A stretch of DNA of 64,000 nucleotides. It comes from Aquanectria penicillioides. Its lineage: Eukaryota; Ascomycota; Sordariomycetes; Hypocreales; Nectriaceae. The translations under genes and the position numbers were made by a program. Under the pieces are notes generated by a model. That model saw only the letters and a list, made by a program, of their open reading frames with translations. It made no database searches and was not told the origin of the DNA. Shown here piece after piece: positions 47,501 through 60,240 of the stretch. Position 1 is the stretch's first letter, and each line of letters starts with the position of its first letter. The stretch covers positions 2,542,001-2,606,000 of the forward strand of contig PYIU01000003.1 of assembly GCA_003415625.1 (NCBI GenBank), given 5' to 3'.

Positions 47501-48029
47501 AAAGCCAAGAATGTGCACAGGGTAGGCGGCATATCCAACTATTCATGAGGATTGTTCAAGGAAGGATAGCAGACGATCGTGTAACGATATGATGATTTGT
47601 GTCGGACCTGTGCTCATCACGAGTGACTAGTACACGGAGCTTGATTAGTGAGGCTTAGTTTGGTGTAGAACTTGCCGACTGGAGGCTTGAAAAAGATGAA
47701 TTGTCAGATTTGGGGAACTGAGGCATGATCCGAGAGGGTGAGATCTGGAAAGATTTAGCGGACCCTCAAGCAGCACGAGGTGTCCAACCATTGTCCTGTC
47801 ACTTTGCCATTGTTCAACGACGGCCCAACCGTCCCAGCACCATTTCGGAAGGGCCAGCAGGGAAGAGACTGCCTGCTGGGCGGCAGATCGAGGCTAATTA
47901 GTTGTGGAGGCGGTTGGTCATGGTGTGTGACAGAACGGAGTGCACCACAAGACCGGGGAGGGGGGGGTTTATGGACATAACCTCACACACACGTGCGCAC
48001 AATACACCTTAGTGAGACTTGCCGTCCTC

Positions 48030-48070
48030 ATATATATATATATATAGGGGGAGAGAGAGAGAGGGAGAGA
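48030..48070. repeat. (TA)n then (GA)n
   Basis: About eight TA units followed by G-rich GA units. Confidence 0.95.
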
Positions 48071-49656
48071 TGGTGTTGTCGGTGGAGAGAAACGTTGGCG
48101 ATGGCGGGATAGAGTTTCTGAGACTTCCACAAAACTTCGGCCCAGTTGCCCACACCCAGAGTGCCATCGTGCTGGTTTAGAGCAGACCGAGGTCGCATGG
48201 CGTTGTAGCAGTGGGCGATGGGACCAGGGCGCGTCTTCGGGCTAGCCTCCCACCCCCCTGGTCGGCTAAAAAGCTGATGAGGGACGGACCCCAACAAAGC
48301 GCATCCGGTTTCCAGGCGATTGGAAACTGGTCGTGAATGACGCGGAAAGACGGCAACGGGCTCGCTAGCAGGGAACCCTTGTGTTGGAGAAGCATCGTCT
48401 CCCATCCCCATGGCGCATGGCATGGTCCCAAGCATTAGGGCCCTGGGGGGAGATGGGATTTCAGAAGCGCCTGGGACTCAACGCGAGAGGGGAAAAAATA
48501 TGCGTCAGTGGCAGGGGACGCCGGATTTTGCGTGTTGATGGACTGCCTCGGTCCGACGTGCTGCGTAATCTTGCTGCTCATCTCGGGGAAGCGGTCGCTT
48601 GGGTTGTAACATGACGTTTGAGAGTCACCACCACGACGTGGAGATGCAACTCCTCCTTCTGAGACACAATAGATTCAAATAGACTTGGCCCTAGCTAAGA
48701 ACTAGCACTTTGCGGCGCAGATGCGTGCAAAAAAATATTGATTTTCTTGGTAGCACACGAAAAGCCAGCGGCGGAGAAAAAATGGCCTAGGCGCTTATTA
48801 GTGCTACTCACTAGCAGAGCCACTGTGAGAGTGGCCTTACGTCCAAGATGCCGTATAAGCTGCCATATTTGTGGGTTATTACATTCTGGAAGCTGCCCGG
48901 TGGAATGGGTTTGTCAACGGAGATTGGGACGGGCGATGGCCCGCCGGGGGTATCCTAGAAACGCCAGGCTGGGGCTTGCTAGGTCTCAAGCATAACGATG
49001 TGATGGCTCACTTTTACTTTTCCCATGTGAACCCCTGGAAGCAGAAAAGGATTGGAGTTTTCCACTTCCGACTCCTTTTTTCTTTATTCAATAGAAGTGA
49101 GCCGAGTATTGGCCACTTTGCGACGGGGGAAAACGCGAGAGTGGAGTAGAGCGTTTTGCGTTGCGTGTAGATATTTAGTGCGGCAATGACAACGCCCGAT
49201 TGACAAGCAGCTATCTGAGGGTTTGAAGAAGGTTGGGTGTGGGATGGGTGCTTGTGCATCAGGTGCTTGTCCAGGATGTTGTGTGTCCAGAGGGGAAGGT
49301 CGGTGGAAGCCATCACCAGATCATGGTGCACCACCACGAGTTGAAGCACAACCCGGCTCGTCCCCAATCATGGTTTGCCATGGGCGCCAGGGTTCCTTCC
49401 GAGTTCAAGATGGCGAGCCCGTGGCAAAAGATGTGCACTGCATCTCATCTCGGCAACCCATCTACGATCGAGGCCTCTCGAAAGAGGTCGTGCACCATCG
49501 ACGGCAATGACGGCGTCGATGATGCTGTCATGTAATGAAGATGACGATGACAATGACTGGGTAACCCATCATCCACGGTCAAACCGGCAACAACAATCAA
49601 CAAGGGCAAAAAAAAAAACCCCCAAATCAATTAATAAATCAATAAATTAATAAAAT

Positions 49657-49687
49657 CATGGAAGCATGGAAGCATGGAAGCATGAAG
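49657..49687. repeat. Eight-base repeat CATGGAAG
   Basis: Three full copies and a fourth degenerate copy in tandem. Confidence 0.9.
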
Positions 49688-50553
49688 GCCCTGTGTCATA
49701 TTCTTACGACTAAGCAGGATCAGGCCTTGGTCGTTTTGGACGAACCGCACAATTCGCCAACTGACCCACGGAGGATTCCGCTGCGAGCGTCCACAGAACC
49801 GCGCGCCACGGGAGGATCAGCTCCTTGTTTGGGGCCGCATTATGCCCTTTGGGGCTCCTCGTCTCCATGCCCGATAGAAGGGGCACCAGGCGGCGCCCTA
49901 ATCGAGGGCGTGTCTGATCTGGGCGAGATTAGGTCGACGGGCATCTGGGCAATGGGCACCCGCCAGGACGGCGCCGTCGACAGCTTCGCGTGGTGGCGGA
50001 TAGGCCGTCTGCAATCCTTGCCCTCCCCAGGATGGTGGGCGGTGGGTGTGTGGGAACGCGGCCATGGGAAAGCCAGGATGGCCCCTTGAAAGCTGGAACC
50101 GTCCCAGGCCAACTGGATGTCCTCAGGTACATGCTGTTACCTCCATTCGGGGAGTGATCCCAGCCCGCTGACGTACCTGGCTGCGGTACCGCCCATCCAT
50201 CTGGGTTGGTTGTCCCCCCAATCTAGCGCCCATCTCGCTCATCGTCCATCGCCCATCGACGCCATCGTATCGCCCACCACCATCGGTACCATGGTCAATC
50301 GCCGAAAGCCCATCACCCATCGTTCTAGACGCCCAGCTCAAAGCTCAGACCTGGCACCATGGCCGGTTCTCTGCCCCCTGCCTCCCCGACCCGGTGTTCT
50401 GAAGTCCCAACTGTCCACCTGTCCCATGTTCCATGTCCGATACAGCAAACACAGGGTGATATTCCTCTAATCCATACAGAAATGCTCATCCTCTCGAGCA
50501 ATGCAGCATTTCCCATCGTCCCCCTAAGCCCTGGTATTCCTTCACTTGTCAAT

Positions 50554-50601
50554 GCCACACTTCCATACTTCCACACTGCCACACTGCCACACTGCCACAC
50601 G
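50554..50601. repeat. Eight-base repeat CCACACTG
   Basis: Three or four near-perfect tandem copies preceded by degenerate CCACACTT/CCATACTT copies. Confidence 0.85.
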
Positions 50602-53600
50602 CCTCCGTGGGCGGACAAGGCAGAGAGGCCAGGGTAGTGGAAAGGAGGGTGTGAGTGTGGTTGTCGTGCTGGATCGAGGTGTGATGTGTCGACAATACGC
50701 CGACCGGCCAGAAACCCCCCTCCCCCCGCGACACACTGCCGATGGAATGGTGCCCTGGAGGGCCACGAGACAGGTCCAGCAGCAGCGCCAAAAGCAACAA
50801 CTGTGCATGCCGCCGGCGAAGCGCTGCAGCCGTCACCTGTCGATTCGACTCCCCCATCTCATCTCGTCCCATCCCATTCCGTAAACCCTCATCTGCCATC
50901 ACTCAGATATCTCAGCTGGGGTCTGGGGGGTGTTTCTCACGAGTCGACAATCCCCAAGCCTCAAAATCATTCGCCCAACCCAAAGGATCAGCCCCAAGAA
51001 AACGCCCCCAAAGCTGATGACACCCTGGTGATAATAACAGCACCGAAAAAAACCACCGCCGTCGGTTCCCAGTCGGGTGGCATTGGGAGTGGTCCGGGGC
51101 ATGCTGGTGTTCGTTGTGGACCACCAGCCAGACCGCCGCTGGTCCCCAGAAGCAAGCCCCCTTGTAAAGTCGTACCATTTTCTTGTGCTCGAGATTGGAG
51201 ATCTCCAAAGCCCAGGCGCTACTGCACCGAGCTATCGTTATGACCCTGTCTGTCGGTGCAGAACTGTCACGGCCGTATCAATGATCAAGTTGATGAACAC
51301 CCCCAATGTCTCGCTGCCACCGTCGGTATAGCCTACGCCTTTGTCCTTATTTGGGTTTGGGCGATCGCGAGGCCGACCGTGTCACCGTGTCCTTGGGCTG
51401 GCCGTGGGGAGGGAGGACAAACAAGATTGGGACCAAACTGAGAACCCGCGGAGAGATGGCTGGCCCCAGGATCTTTGCAAGACAGTGGTGGTAAACACCG
51501 CTTTTGTCCCAGATGGGCTTTTCATGTCGACGTGCCCTTGTTCACGATTTGCCATCATTGACCCTCCTCGCTCACCCCTGGTCCCTCCATCCTTGATCCG
51601 TTCCCTGGCTCCCCGAATCCCAACTGCCCTCCCCCTTCTTGTCCCCCACCGCAGCGTGTTGTAACCCTCTCTACCCCCCGGGGATCCCTACCAGATTCCG
51701 TTGGAAGCGAACTTCACGCCCCTGTCCCTTACAAAGGTACAGAGTACCGCAAGCCGCAGCCCTCAGAGGAGGGTAACCACCCACTCACGGAAACGAGACC
51801 AGCGCGGTGCAGCGCTGGGCTCTCTCACTGCAGCAAGCCCTCAGCGCCTTGTGCGAATGGTGATGTGCCCCAAGCCGGTCAAAGTACACCACATCCCACC
51901 CATTCCGCTTCTGTCACATTCGCATTTCGCTCTTCGGACAGAGCACACCTATTGTTGCAGGAGAGCGAGGCTGCTGTGCGAGGGCCTGGTAAAGTATCCA
52001 TACCTTGGGCCGGCTGATCCATGCTCAGGCTCTCCGAACTGGACTGACAAGAGCCTTGACCCCGGCCTGGGCTTGTCTGGATGGCTGGGGCTTGCCTGCT
52101 GGGCTGCAGAAGGTGCTGAGCCGCTGGCTCTCCATGCTGCATGCCTCTATTGGCAAGGCACAAGGCATGGATGTGAGTCTGATGCCCGTTGCGTTGAGTG
52201 TGTCTCTCCCCAGGGCCGGCTTGGCTGGCTTGTTCCTCGTACGTACAGTAGGCTCATGTTGTTTTCGTAACTGCTGCCCATCCCCATGGGCTGGGTTGGG
52301 TAGGTGGATGGGTGACTGCTGATCTCATATTTGCTCTCGTACCGCGCTGCAGTACATTTCGCAGATTTTTCTTCCGCTTCTTCCCTTCTCTTCCTTCCGA
52401 ATTTTCCTTTTCTGCTCTTTCCTCTTCTGCTTCCGTTTGTCGGTCCCTGCTCGCCTCCTCCCTTCCTCCTCCCCTCCTTCCTTTCTGCCTCCTACGTGCT
52501 GCCTTGCCCTCGGGTTTCTGTCGCCCGGTGACCTGAGATCCCAACACATTCAACACCACTGTCAGGAAAACAATATCATCGATCTCTTCCTGAAGTCTCC
52601 CCATCACCTACACAATACACATACACGCACTCGCACACTTACACCCACACATATATACACATACTCGCTTCTGTTTCCGTTTCCATTTTCATACCTGCGT
52701 CTCTCAATTACTCTTACCGAGTCATCCTACTATCATCGACTATCATCAGCCATCATCCATCCACCCTCACTAAACAAGAACACACTACCAGGCGCCGCCG
52801 ACGCCGGGTTTACAACAACAAGGAATCATCCTTTTTGTATGCCAATCTAGTGGCGCAGCGCTACCCTCAGGCTTCTGTGTCAGTCTGTGTGTTCGCTGCT
52901 CGATTATCCATCTGCATCCCAGATCCAGGCCTTGACCCGGAGGCTCGAGAAGTCAGAAACGCAGCAACAACGCGCCAAAGCAAGGTTCAGTGCCGTCGAC
53001 TGGTGCATTCCATCAAGAGGCTTTCCCTCCGGCCCACGCCGCCGACGCCGTTACCCACGTTGTAGCGGGCGATCCGCCCCTCGCCATCAGGAGCCAAAAG
53101 CCAAAAGCACTAGCCTCGACCGTCTCGTCAGCCCCAGCCAGAGAGACAAGTGCAATCCAGTGTCGTGGTTTCTGGCTCCACCCGCCTAACTTGCTGTCTT
53201 GGACAGACCTGAGAGAGACGTCCCCAGACCCCGGCCATTGGGCCAGCTCCGCGACAGGCGGCCGCCGGGTTGAGTTTGCGCTACGCTCCTCGTCCTTCCT
53301 AGCCCCAGAGCACACACTCCAGTTCTAGAGAGCACGGCAGTGAATCGCGCACTCCCCCCAGTCCAGTTCATTCACCCCTTCTCCAGTCGTGCGTCAACCA
53401 AGACCCAAGACCCCAAGTCTTCCAGGACCTAGGTGTCCCTGCCAGCGTCCCGCCCCAGCGCCACCACGAGGGTCCCTTTGCCTCCGCGCCTCAGATCTAC
53501 CCACCCCCCTTGGCCTGTCCGGTATTATTTGTTTCTTTGCTTCTTCGCCTCTTATTTCGTCTCCTCTGCCCCTCCCTACACCCCCGATCCTCACCTGAGA

Positions 53601-53748
53601 GTCCGTCGTCACATCTGGTCCTGATCCCGTGTCTCGACCCCATTCCTGGCTCCTCCACCTCGGAACCTCTTCCTTCATAATTATCTTACACACCCCTTCC
53701 CATCGACTTTCGCAGCAGACCCCCCACAGCCGGATCTAGCCAGGTCAG

Positions 53749-53766
53749 ATGAATCTACGGCCTTAA
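53749..53766 (+). other. Upstream ORF 1 in nsdD leader
   Basis: ATG followed by four codons and TAA (MNLRP). It would matter only if the transcript begins upstream of it. Confidence 0.35.
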
Positions 53767-53804
53767 ATTGCGCCAAATCATCATTGGTAATTGCCAGACC
53801 CGCT

Positions 53805-53846
53805 ATGGAAGCGGCTGACGCTGGTGCCAGGCAAAGGTCCGTCTGA
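53805..53846 (+). other. Upstream ORF 2 in nsdD leader
   Basis: ATG at 53805 opens a 13-codon frame ending in TGA at 53844-53846; no other ATG lies between it and the nsdD start. A possible tiny leader intron (GTAATT at 53787 to CAG at 53830, with a CTGAC branch-like word) would remove it. Confidence 0.4.
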
Positions 53847-54070
53847 ATTCCTTAAACGAGAGTGCTGCCACCACAGCATTCTCATATTTCTATCTGCCCC
53901 TCCCATATTGACATCCCCTTCGCTCTTACAGCCGTCATTCTTCTGCTCCCAACTCTGAACACTCTCTCCACCAACATTTGCACCAACCGCAACTACCATA
54001 CCAACATCACCGTCAACAACCTTCCTTTTCGCGTGATCCCATCGACAGGTCGTACCGGGAACCTCCCGCC

Positions 54071-55460
54071 ATGGCCACGGCAACCCTCATCACTCCGAGT
54101 GCCCACTACCAACCTCAACCCTCCTCCTTCTCGTCGACATATCCTTCCCATTCTTCGGCGGCCAGTATCTCCAACATGATCTCTTCAGCAGAGCCCCGAA
54201 AGTCGGTCGACGACAACGAGCCCTCAAATCGCCAGTCTCTGCCCTCGATCTCCGAGGTCATCCAAGGAGCGAAGCCAGGACCCTACCCTCCAGCTCCCCC
54301 GAGCATGCAGCCTGGCACCAGCCTGCCCTCGCCTTTCTCATCGGGCCCTCGCTCATTCTCCGAGGCTGATAAACACTCATCTCCGCAGCCTCTGCACCCA
54401 AGTTCATTCCCTCCTCGACAGGATACTTTGCCTGCCTTTTCAGACTCCCCACGGCCACCTTTCAACAACCGGCCCTCTCTCCCCCCGTCTCTGACCGTCG
54501 TCCGAGTCCCACTTCGAAGCCCGACCTCCCTCCTCATCACCACCCTGAGCAGCAGAAGCCCCCGGAGCCACACCACCACATGAATGGTGTGTATGCGCAC
54601 CCGCCGCCTCCACCGCCTCCACCTGCGCCTGTCTCCTATCCGTCCGGGCAACTTCCTCCCGGTCAAATGCCACTGCCAGGATACCCAATTTCTCCTCGAC
54701 ATGCCGTCCCCCCTCATGCTCAAGGACCTTACGATCCCAGGGCTCCACCTCACGCAGAGGAGGCCGATTATTCTGCTCGTGCCAGATACGATGCCACTGT
54801 CAATAGACACTTTGAGAGCTGGAGCTACCAAGATTCGCTGAGCCGAGTGAGTATATACTTTTCTTACAGGGTTGGATAATGTTCTGACTAGCACTAGATC
54901 GGATCTTCCTCCCGTACTATCTTCAACTTCGCGGAAGCCTATAGCAGAATTGCTCAAGAGCAGCACGGCGCTCACCCGATCCCCGAGAGACTGCCCACAG
55001 AACGCGAAGTCAGCGACATGCTTGGAAACATCGAGCTCATCAAGCGTTCCCTGGAGCAAGTGAGAGATCTGGTTCAAACGTCGATCCAGAATGAACGAGC
55101 TCGCGAAGGAGCCAAGATGAAGGGTCCTTATGAGGAAGAGCACGACGTACCAATGTACGGGGATGGAATGAAGCCTCAGTATGGCATCACTGAGGTTAAG
55201 AAGCGACGAGGGGTAAGTGCGCATTCATGCTATGAATTAATTCGCACAAGGACTAAAACTGACGTTGTATCCAGCGCGCTGCACCTCCCGGCCGGTGCCA
55301 TAGCTGTAACAGGATCGACACCCCCGAGTGGAGGCGCGGGCCCGACGGAGCTCGAACGCTCTGCAATGCATGTGGTCTTCACTACGCCAAACTGGAGAGG
55401 AAGAGACAACTGGAAGCAAGATCGATTCGCCCGAAACCCGAAGAGGGAATTCGATCATGA
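54071..55460 (+). CDS. nsdD: NsdD-type GATA transcription factor
   Basis: NsdD activates sexual development and represses conidiation in Aspergillus; the Neurospora counterpart is SUB-1. Exons are 54071-54846, 54898-55212 and 55275-55460, with in-phase introns of 51 and 62 nt. The N-terminus ([47 protein letters not shown]) matches the conserved start of the family; a Pro/His-rich middle follows. A helical segment ([27 protein letters not shown]) precedes the C-terminal GATA finger with C-x2-C-x18-C-x2-C at residues 372-397. One base is missing in the C-run at 54481-54486; without correction the protein ends at 54583 and loses its finger. Corrected length is about 425 aa, TGA at 55458-55460. 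Confidence 0.93.
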
Positions 55461-55903
55461 GGAGGTCACCCCTCATCTTTATCCGTCGCTTCAGCCACGA
55501 CTCACAGGCTCTAAATCCATGTGGCGCCTCGATTATCCTAGCCCTGCGGCTGATGCATTGATCAGCCCATGAGGCAACACAACCTTCAACGTTTATTAAT
55601 ACCCGATTTCTGAACGATGCGCACCGTCGTTCTATGTATATATGTTTTCACACCACGGATATCTCGGACTAGGTGGTTTGATCCCCAGCATTGCAGGCGT
55701 TTTATGTTATGGGAAGGGTTGGTTGGGTCTACAGTTCTATTTGACTTTTTGGGAGGAAGGTTGTGCAAAGTAGGATACTTGGATTCCTAGACAAAAAGAG
55801 ATGTTTGGGCCACGCAACTGGAGTGCCAGGGAAGCGGAGAAATGGAGAAATGGAAAACAATTATTACCGATGAACTCAAGGCTCATTCAAGCACCGTTCG
55901 CAT

Positions 55904-55923
55904 GTGCTGCTGCTGCTGCTGCT
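55904..55923. repeat. (TGC)n microsatellite
   Basis: Six or seven tandem TGC units. Confidence 0.95.
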
Positions 55924-57290
55924 ACTCTGTCTGGCGATCAGAACTACGTTGTGCCGTCGTGAGACATGGGTTTGGCAACGCAGATTGGGATTGGAGGTTG
56001 GGCCGGAAATGTCTCAACCTGCTCCCTAGGGACATGGGACGAGCGAAGATTGTTGACGGTGCATCTGGTGAGCGCGGTAAGGGTAGATTGAGTGCGTGGA
56101 TCACAGCGGCATGAGTCTAAGCCAGAGAAGATGGCCGGCCCATCGACCCTGTTAGGAGAGGAGCGTATGGGATGCGACGAGCGTGCATCAAAGTCGGCTA
56201 TTGGACCTGGGTTGCATAGACTTGGTTTGTTTCGGGGAGGTGGACTAGGACCGGACTCGGCGAGGCATGTTGGGAGACGAGGTTGGATGCTTGAGCTGAA
56301 CAGCAACTTCCAAGATAGGAAATCAAAGATACAGTTAAATTTAACATGAGACTATCCGGTGCCTCAAAACCTCTAGTTGTGTCTGTGAAGTGAAGACTTT
56401 GCTCTGTGCTACATGGACTACTCACTGTCTCAAGGCATCGAGCAGCCAAACCGTCCATGGCCAGACGAACCAGGGAGCCGAAGCCAACCATGCGTGGAGA
56501 CGGGCTCTGCTCTGTCGTTAGGTCAAGCTTGCCGGGTTTAGTTGTGCTTCTTTGGGATCCCGTCCACGCCCGTGTCGCAGATCTACATGTCAAGCAGGGC
56601 CGGTGATGGTGGGTGGGCAGAACAAGCCAAGCCATATTAGGCCACGGAATTTGGCGGGTGAAGCAGACCCCTAAAGTTTGTGATGAAATTTACGCACCTA
56701 CCTAGCTAGGTACAGCGGCGACGGACAATGGACAATTGTAATGGTAGTTGATGATAATGATTGACAATGCAATGCGTTGGGCAGCCAAGGGGTGCGAAGG
56801 GAGCAGGTTTGATGGGCCCATTCGACGTTGCGGTATTATTCATTCTTCACACGCAGCCGGCATATATTTCTATCAGTCGATTTTCAACTTGGTCAGTCTT
56901 CACCGGTTCCCTCATCGAGGAGCGAGAAACGACTTGTCGATATTCTGTCGCGGAGCCGCTGACGAGAGGGGACCAACAAAAGCAGGCTGGCGGGAGAAAA
57001 AAGCAAACATCACGATCAATCAGCCTCCACCCACCACCCCCCCCCCTCTGCCCCTCTCATTCCTCCATGCCTACCTACCTAATACGAACCCACAAGAGAG
57101 CGGCTGCACATTGGCGCGAGGAGGAGAGAGCTGAGGGCCTCTTTCTCGGGAAGATGGCACCAAGGGCCCTTGTCAGAGAGCCCGGAGGAGAGAAGCCCAC
57201 CCCTCCTCGTCCGCTCCCGGGTTACACGCATCAGTGACACGCAGCCCCGGGACCGAGCGAGCAGCACAAGCAAGGACAGCAGCACAGGGC

Positions 57291-57350
57291 AGGATATGAT
57301 ATGATAGGGTGGGATATAATATGATGGGATAGGATAGGATGGGATAGCTT
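57291..57350. repeat. Pentamer-type GATAT/GATAG/GGGAT array
   Basis: Degenerate five-base units based on GATAT and GATAG. It shares an exact 17-base segment (57292-57308) with the array at 61493-61642. Confidence 0.85.
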
Positions 57351-58000
57351 AGTACAGGACAGGACCGGGCAGCGTGGCGGCAGGTCAAAACGGGAGAGAC
57401 AAGCCCACTCTCAGTCCCACGCTCCGTCAATCCCACTCCCCCCAAACCCAGGGCCTGGGGCAGGTCGGTCATAGCACAGAGAGGTGAGCACAAGCCTAGG
57501 GTTGGAGAGATCTGACGAACGGGTAGCCTGCTTCAGCTCATCGGACACGGGAACGTGCGTTGGGCAGGTTGGTGTGGTTTCTGCTGTGCTATGCTGTGTT
57601 GTGCTGTGCTATGTTGTGTAGTGCAGCGCAGTGTTGGTGTAGCATGTACCACTCACTGTAGCACTGCATTGCGCGCGTTGCTTGGGGATATTGGTAAGAG
57701 AGAAGAATGAGCAACTAAGGTGAGAGGAGAGAAGTGGACGGGAGTGTGTGAAACAGCCTCGTGATGAGAGCATACCAACAGGGAAAATCCCCCCCCCTCT
57801 TTTTAATTCTAGGTTACTTGAATTTTGGTTTCCTCCAAAATATTCTCCTTCTAGTTCATTTCCCCATCCTTCTTGTGTTCTCCTCTCCTTGTCGTTGTAC
57901 GAAGCGCTCCTCGTGGGTGGATGCCGGGATGGGATGGCGTTGCAGTGAGTCTCGTCGGAATCCCATATCCGTTGTGGGTTCAAGGCCTGGACTGGCCTGG

Positions 58001-58039
58001 TACATACATCATACATCATACATCATACATCATACAGAC

Positions 58040-58090
<51 letters not shown>
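58001..58090. repeat. CATCATA and CATA array
   Basis: About four CATCATA units followed by about eleven CATA units and a short TATA stretch. Confidence 0.95.
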
Positions 58091-60240
58091 CATATCACAC
58101 AACACAACAGATGGGCACCGAAGCACCGAAGGAATCCGGCCGTCTTGATGCCTAAACCACCCACGCTGCAGATTGTCGCAGGCGGACATGACGCCCTGGC
58201 GGCTCGACGCTCGATGCTCGAGCCCGGTCGGTTCCTGTGCGCTCTGATACGGAGTGCATATAGTCCCGGCTATCTTGGTCACCTTGGTGCCATTGGCGAC
58301 ATCACTCTAGCATCCACAGCCCCGTCGTCGTTGTCATCATTCGTACACCTGATCTTCATACACCCCCGCAGGTTTAAACATGATATTTGCAAGAAGCACC
58401 GACTGCCCACCCGACCGCCCACTTGCGCACGCCTAAAGCCACTGCGACCTCAGACGGAGGACGACACCTCGTGTGCGCTGTGTTTCCTTTCCCGCTTCCA
58501 CCTCACATTCCACCCTCGCTCCCACCCGGTGGACGTGCCACTCCATCAGAGACCGACTCTGCAAGCATGCGAATCGGCCCCTCCGTCTAGATCTTCTCTG
58601 TCCTTCCCGAGGACGAAATTCGTACTATTGTCACGCAAAGCGGTGTTGCTGCTTGGATGCCAGTGCCGCGTGTTTGTAAGTGCTTGGTCAATCCAGTCCT
58701 ACCCTTGGCTGCGTGGCTGCGTCGTGGTTCGGATGCTTGCCGACAGAGCAAAAGAGGCGTCACGCATGCTCCTTGGTCCGATCTGACACATCAAGGGGTC
58801 AACCCACAAACCTGCCTGGTTGTGAGAGCTTTATTATTGTTATTATCATTATTTCCATCATTATGATTAATGTGGTTGTTTCTCTCTCTACAAGGGCCAC
58901 CTATCACTTGCCTGCTTTCTTTTTCACATCAATGCCATTGATGGCTAAGAGAGGGGGCAGGGCGATGCACAGAGGGACTGCAGTCGGCCCACAGCTAGGT
59001 AGCCAACTAGCCCTCACCTCGATCAGGGCTCAAGATGAGACTCCTAGCCAGACGCAATTCTCAACGGGGCCCGAAGGAAACCCTCCTAGCCCATTCGCTG
59101 AATGCCAGCGGCTGAGGTAGGAAAGCTAGACTGGGCTTGTCACATCTCGCTCCCCGTCCGTGTTGCCTTTTTCACTTCGACTTCCGCTTCCGCATCCATC
59201 GTCACCATGACGTTACATGTAGGTTCTTTGAGTCGTGTCATATCTACCAGAAATGGAAGGAAGAAGAAAAAACCCCCCCAACAAAACCAAACAAAATATG
59301 TCCCAAAATGAAGAAAAGTAAGAGAGGGAACGAGGAAGAAATACCGAAAGGGGAGGAAAAGGAAAAAAAGTTGTCAGTGTCATCTGGCACCCATGCCAAC
59401 CTCCTCAAATGCTCCCTTATGGCCCATGTCACAAAACCACAAGCATCGAGATTTGTGAGAGGATCGCAAACTGGACGGAACCTGACAAACATCCGATTGT
59501 CTGAGTCACAAACGGACTCTCTCACAGCCCTCATTCCTGAACCAAAAAAAAAAAAATAAAAAAAATCAAGAAACCCCCCCACCCACCTCTGATGCCGTCC
59601 CGGCCACGTGGGGCTCAAGAAAAGAGCCGCCCTACCTCGACCCTTTGGGCCATCTCTCCGGCGGCCGTGTGGGCGCCCCCGACACGCCCAGCCATGTCGC
59701 GCCCGGGCGTCTGGGTGCGGAGGGCATGTGGGTAAAGAATTGGGCGTCGACGATAATGTAGGGGGCGAGATAGCGTCGCCGTGAGCCAAAAGGAAAAGCA
59801 GAGAGTGGATGCGGCGTCGAGGAATGTGACAGCCGTCCTCGTGGTCAAAGACAGGGATGGTCCTTGACTCGCAGCATCCGTCGCGGCAGATGATGTCGTC
59901 CCTTGCGTTGAACGTTAGCCCCGGTGGGTATCTTTTAGTTCTACCCAGGAAGGAATAGAGGAAAACCAGAATAAATAAAATAAAATAGAAACCCTCCTCC
60001 AGGGACCTAAACCCACGAGGTGATGGAGGGGCCCATGGCTGCTTGGTGCCGACAATTGGCATCAAAGAAGGCATGGATGGTATCAATGCTCCCCGCCCAG
60101 CGTCAAGTTTAGCATACCTCAAGCCAAGCCAGAGACCCATTCGCTTGCCGATGGTGAGAGAGCTGAGGGTCATTGGCGAAAGGGTTAAACTACGCCGGAG
60201 CAATACCCTATTGCGGCTGACTTGATGCGCTTCTATCTCA

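Larger units (their letters stand above)
42948..52319. other. Gene desert upstream of nsdD, second part
   Basis: 9.4 kb without a supported gene. It contains CA, CATA, TA, GA and short minisatellite repeats, a poly(C) run, and long stretches of mixed sequence with no recognisable coding or RNA-gene motif. Confidence 0.6.
52320..54070 (+). promoter_or_regulatory. C/T-rich promoter and long 5' leader of nsdD
   Basis: From about 52320 the plus strand becomes strongly C/T-rich with CA stretches, and this continues to the ATG at 54071. That fits a long transcribed leader, a known property of developmental regulators in filamentous fungi. Start sites and leader introns cannot be placed by eye. Confidence 0.45.

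Noticed and set aside
32555..52913. Shared 16-base word GCTCGATTATCCATCT near 32558 and 52898
   Set aside because: One 16-base match between two places in 64 kb is expected by chance about half of the time, and the similarity does not extend.
31573..54070. Idea that the desert is a centromere
   Set aside because: Its base composition is ordinary rather than AT-rich, and no RIP-mutated transposon blocks are seen.
4601..58090. Spaced repeats as a CRISPR array
   Set aside because: The repeats are contiguous microsatellites without spacers of constant length, in a eukaryotic genome.
57761..58786. 341-codon open frame on the plus strand
   Set aside because: It runs through the CATCATA/CATA array, giving Tyr-Ile-His-Thr repeats, and has no domain, plausible start context or natural composition.
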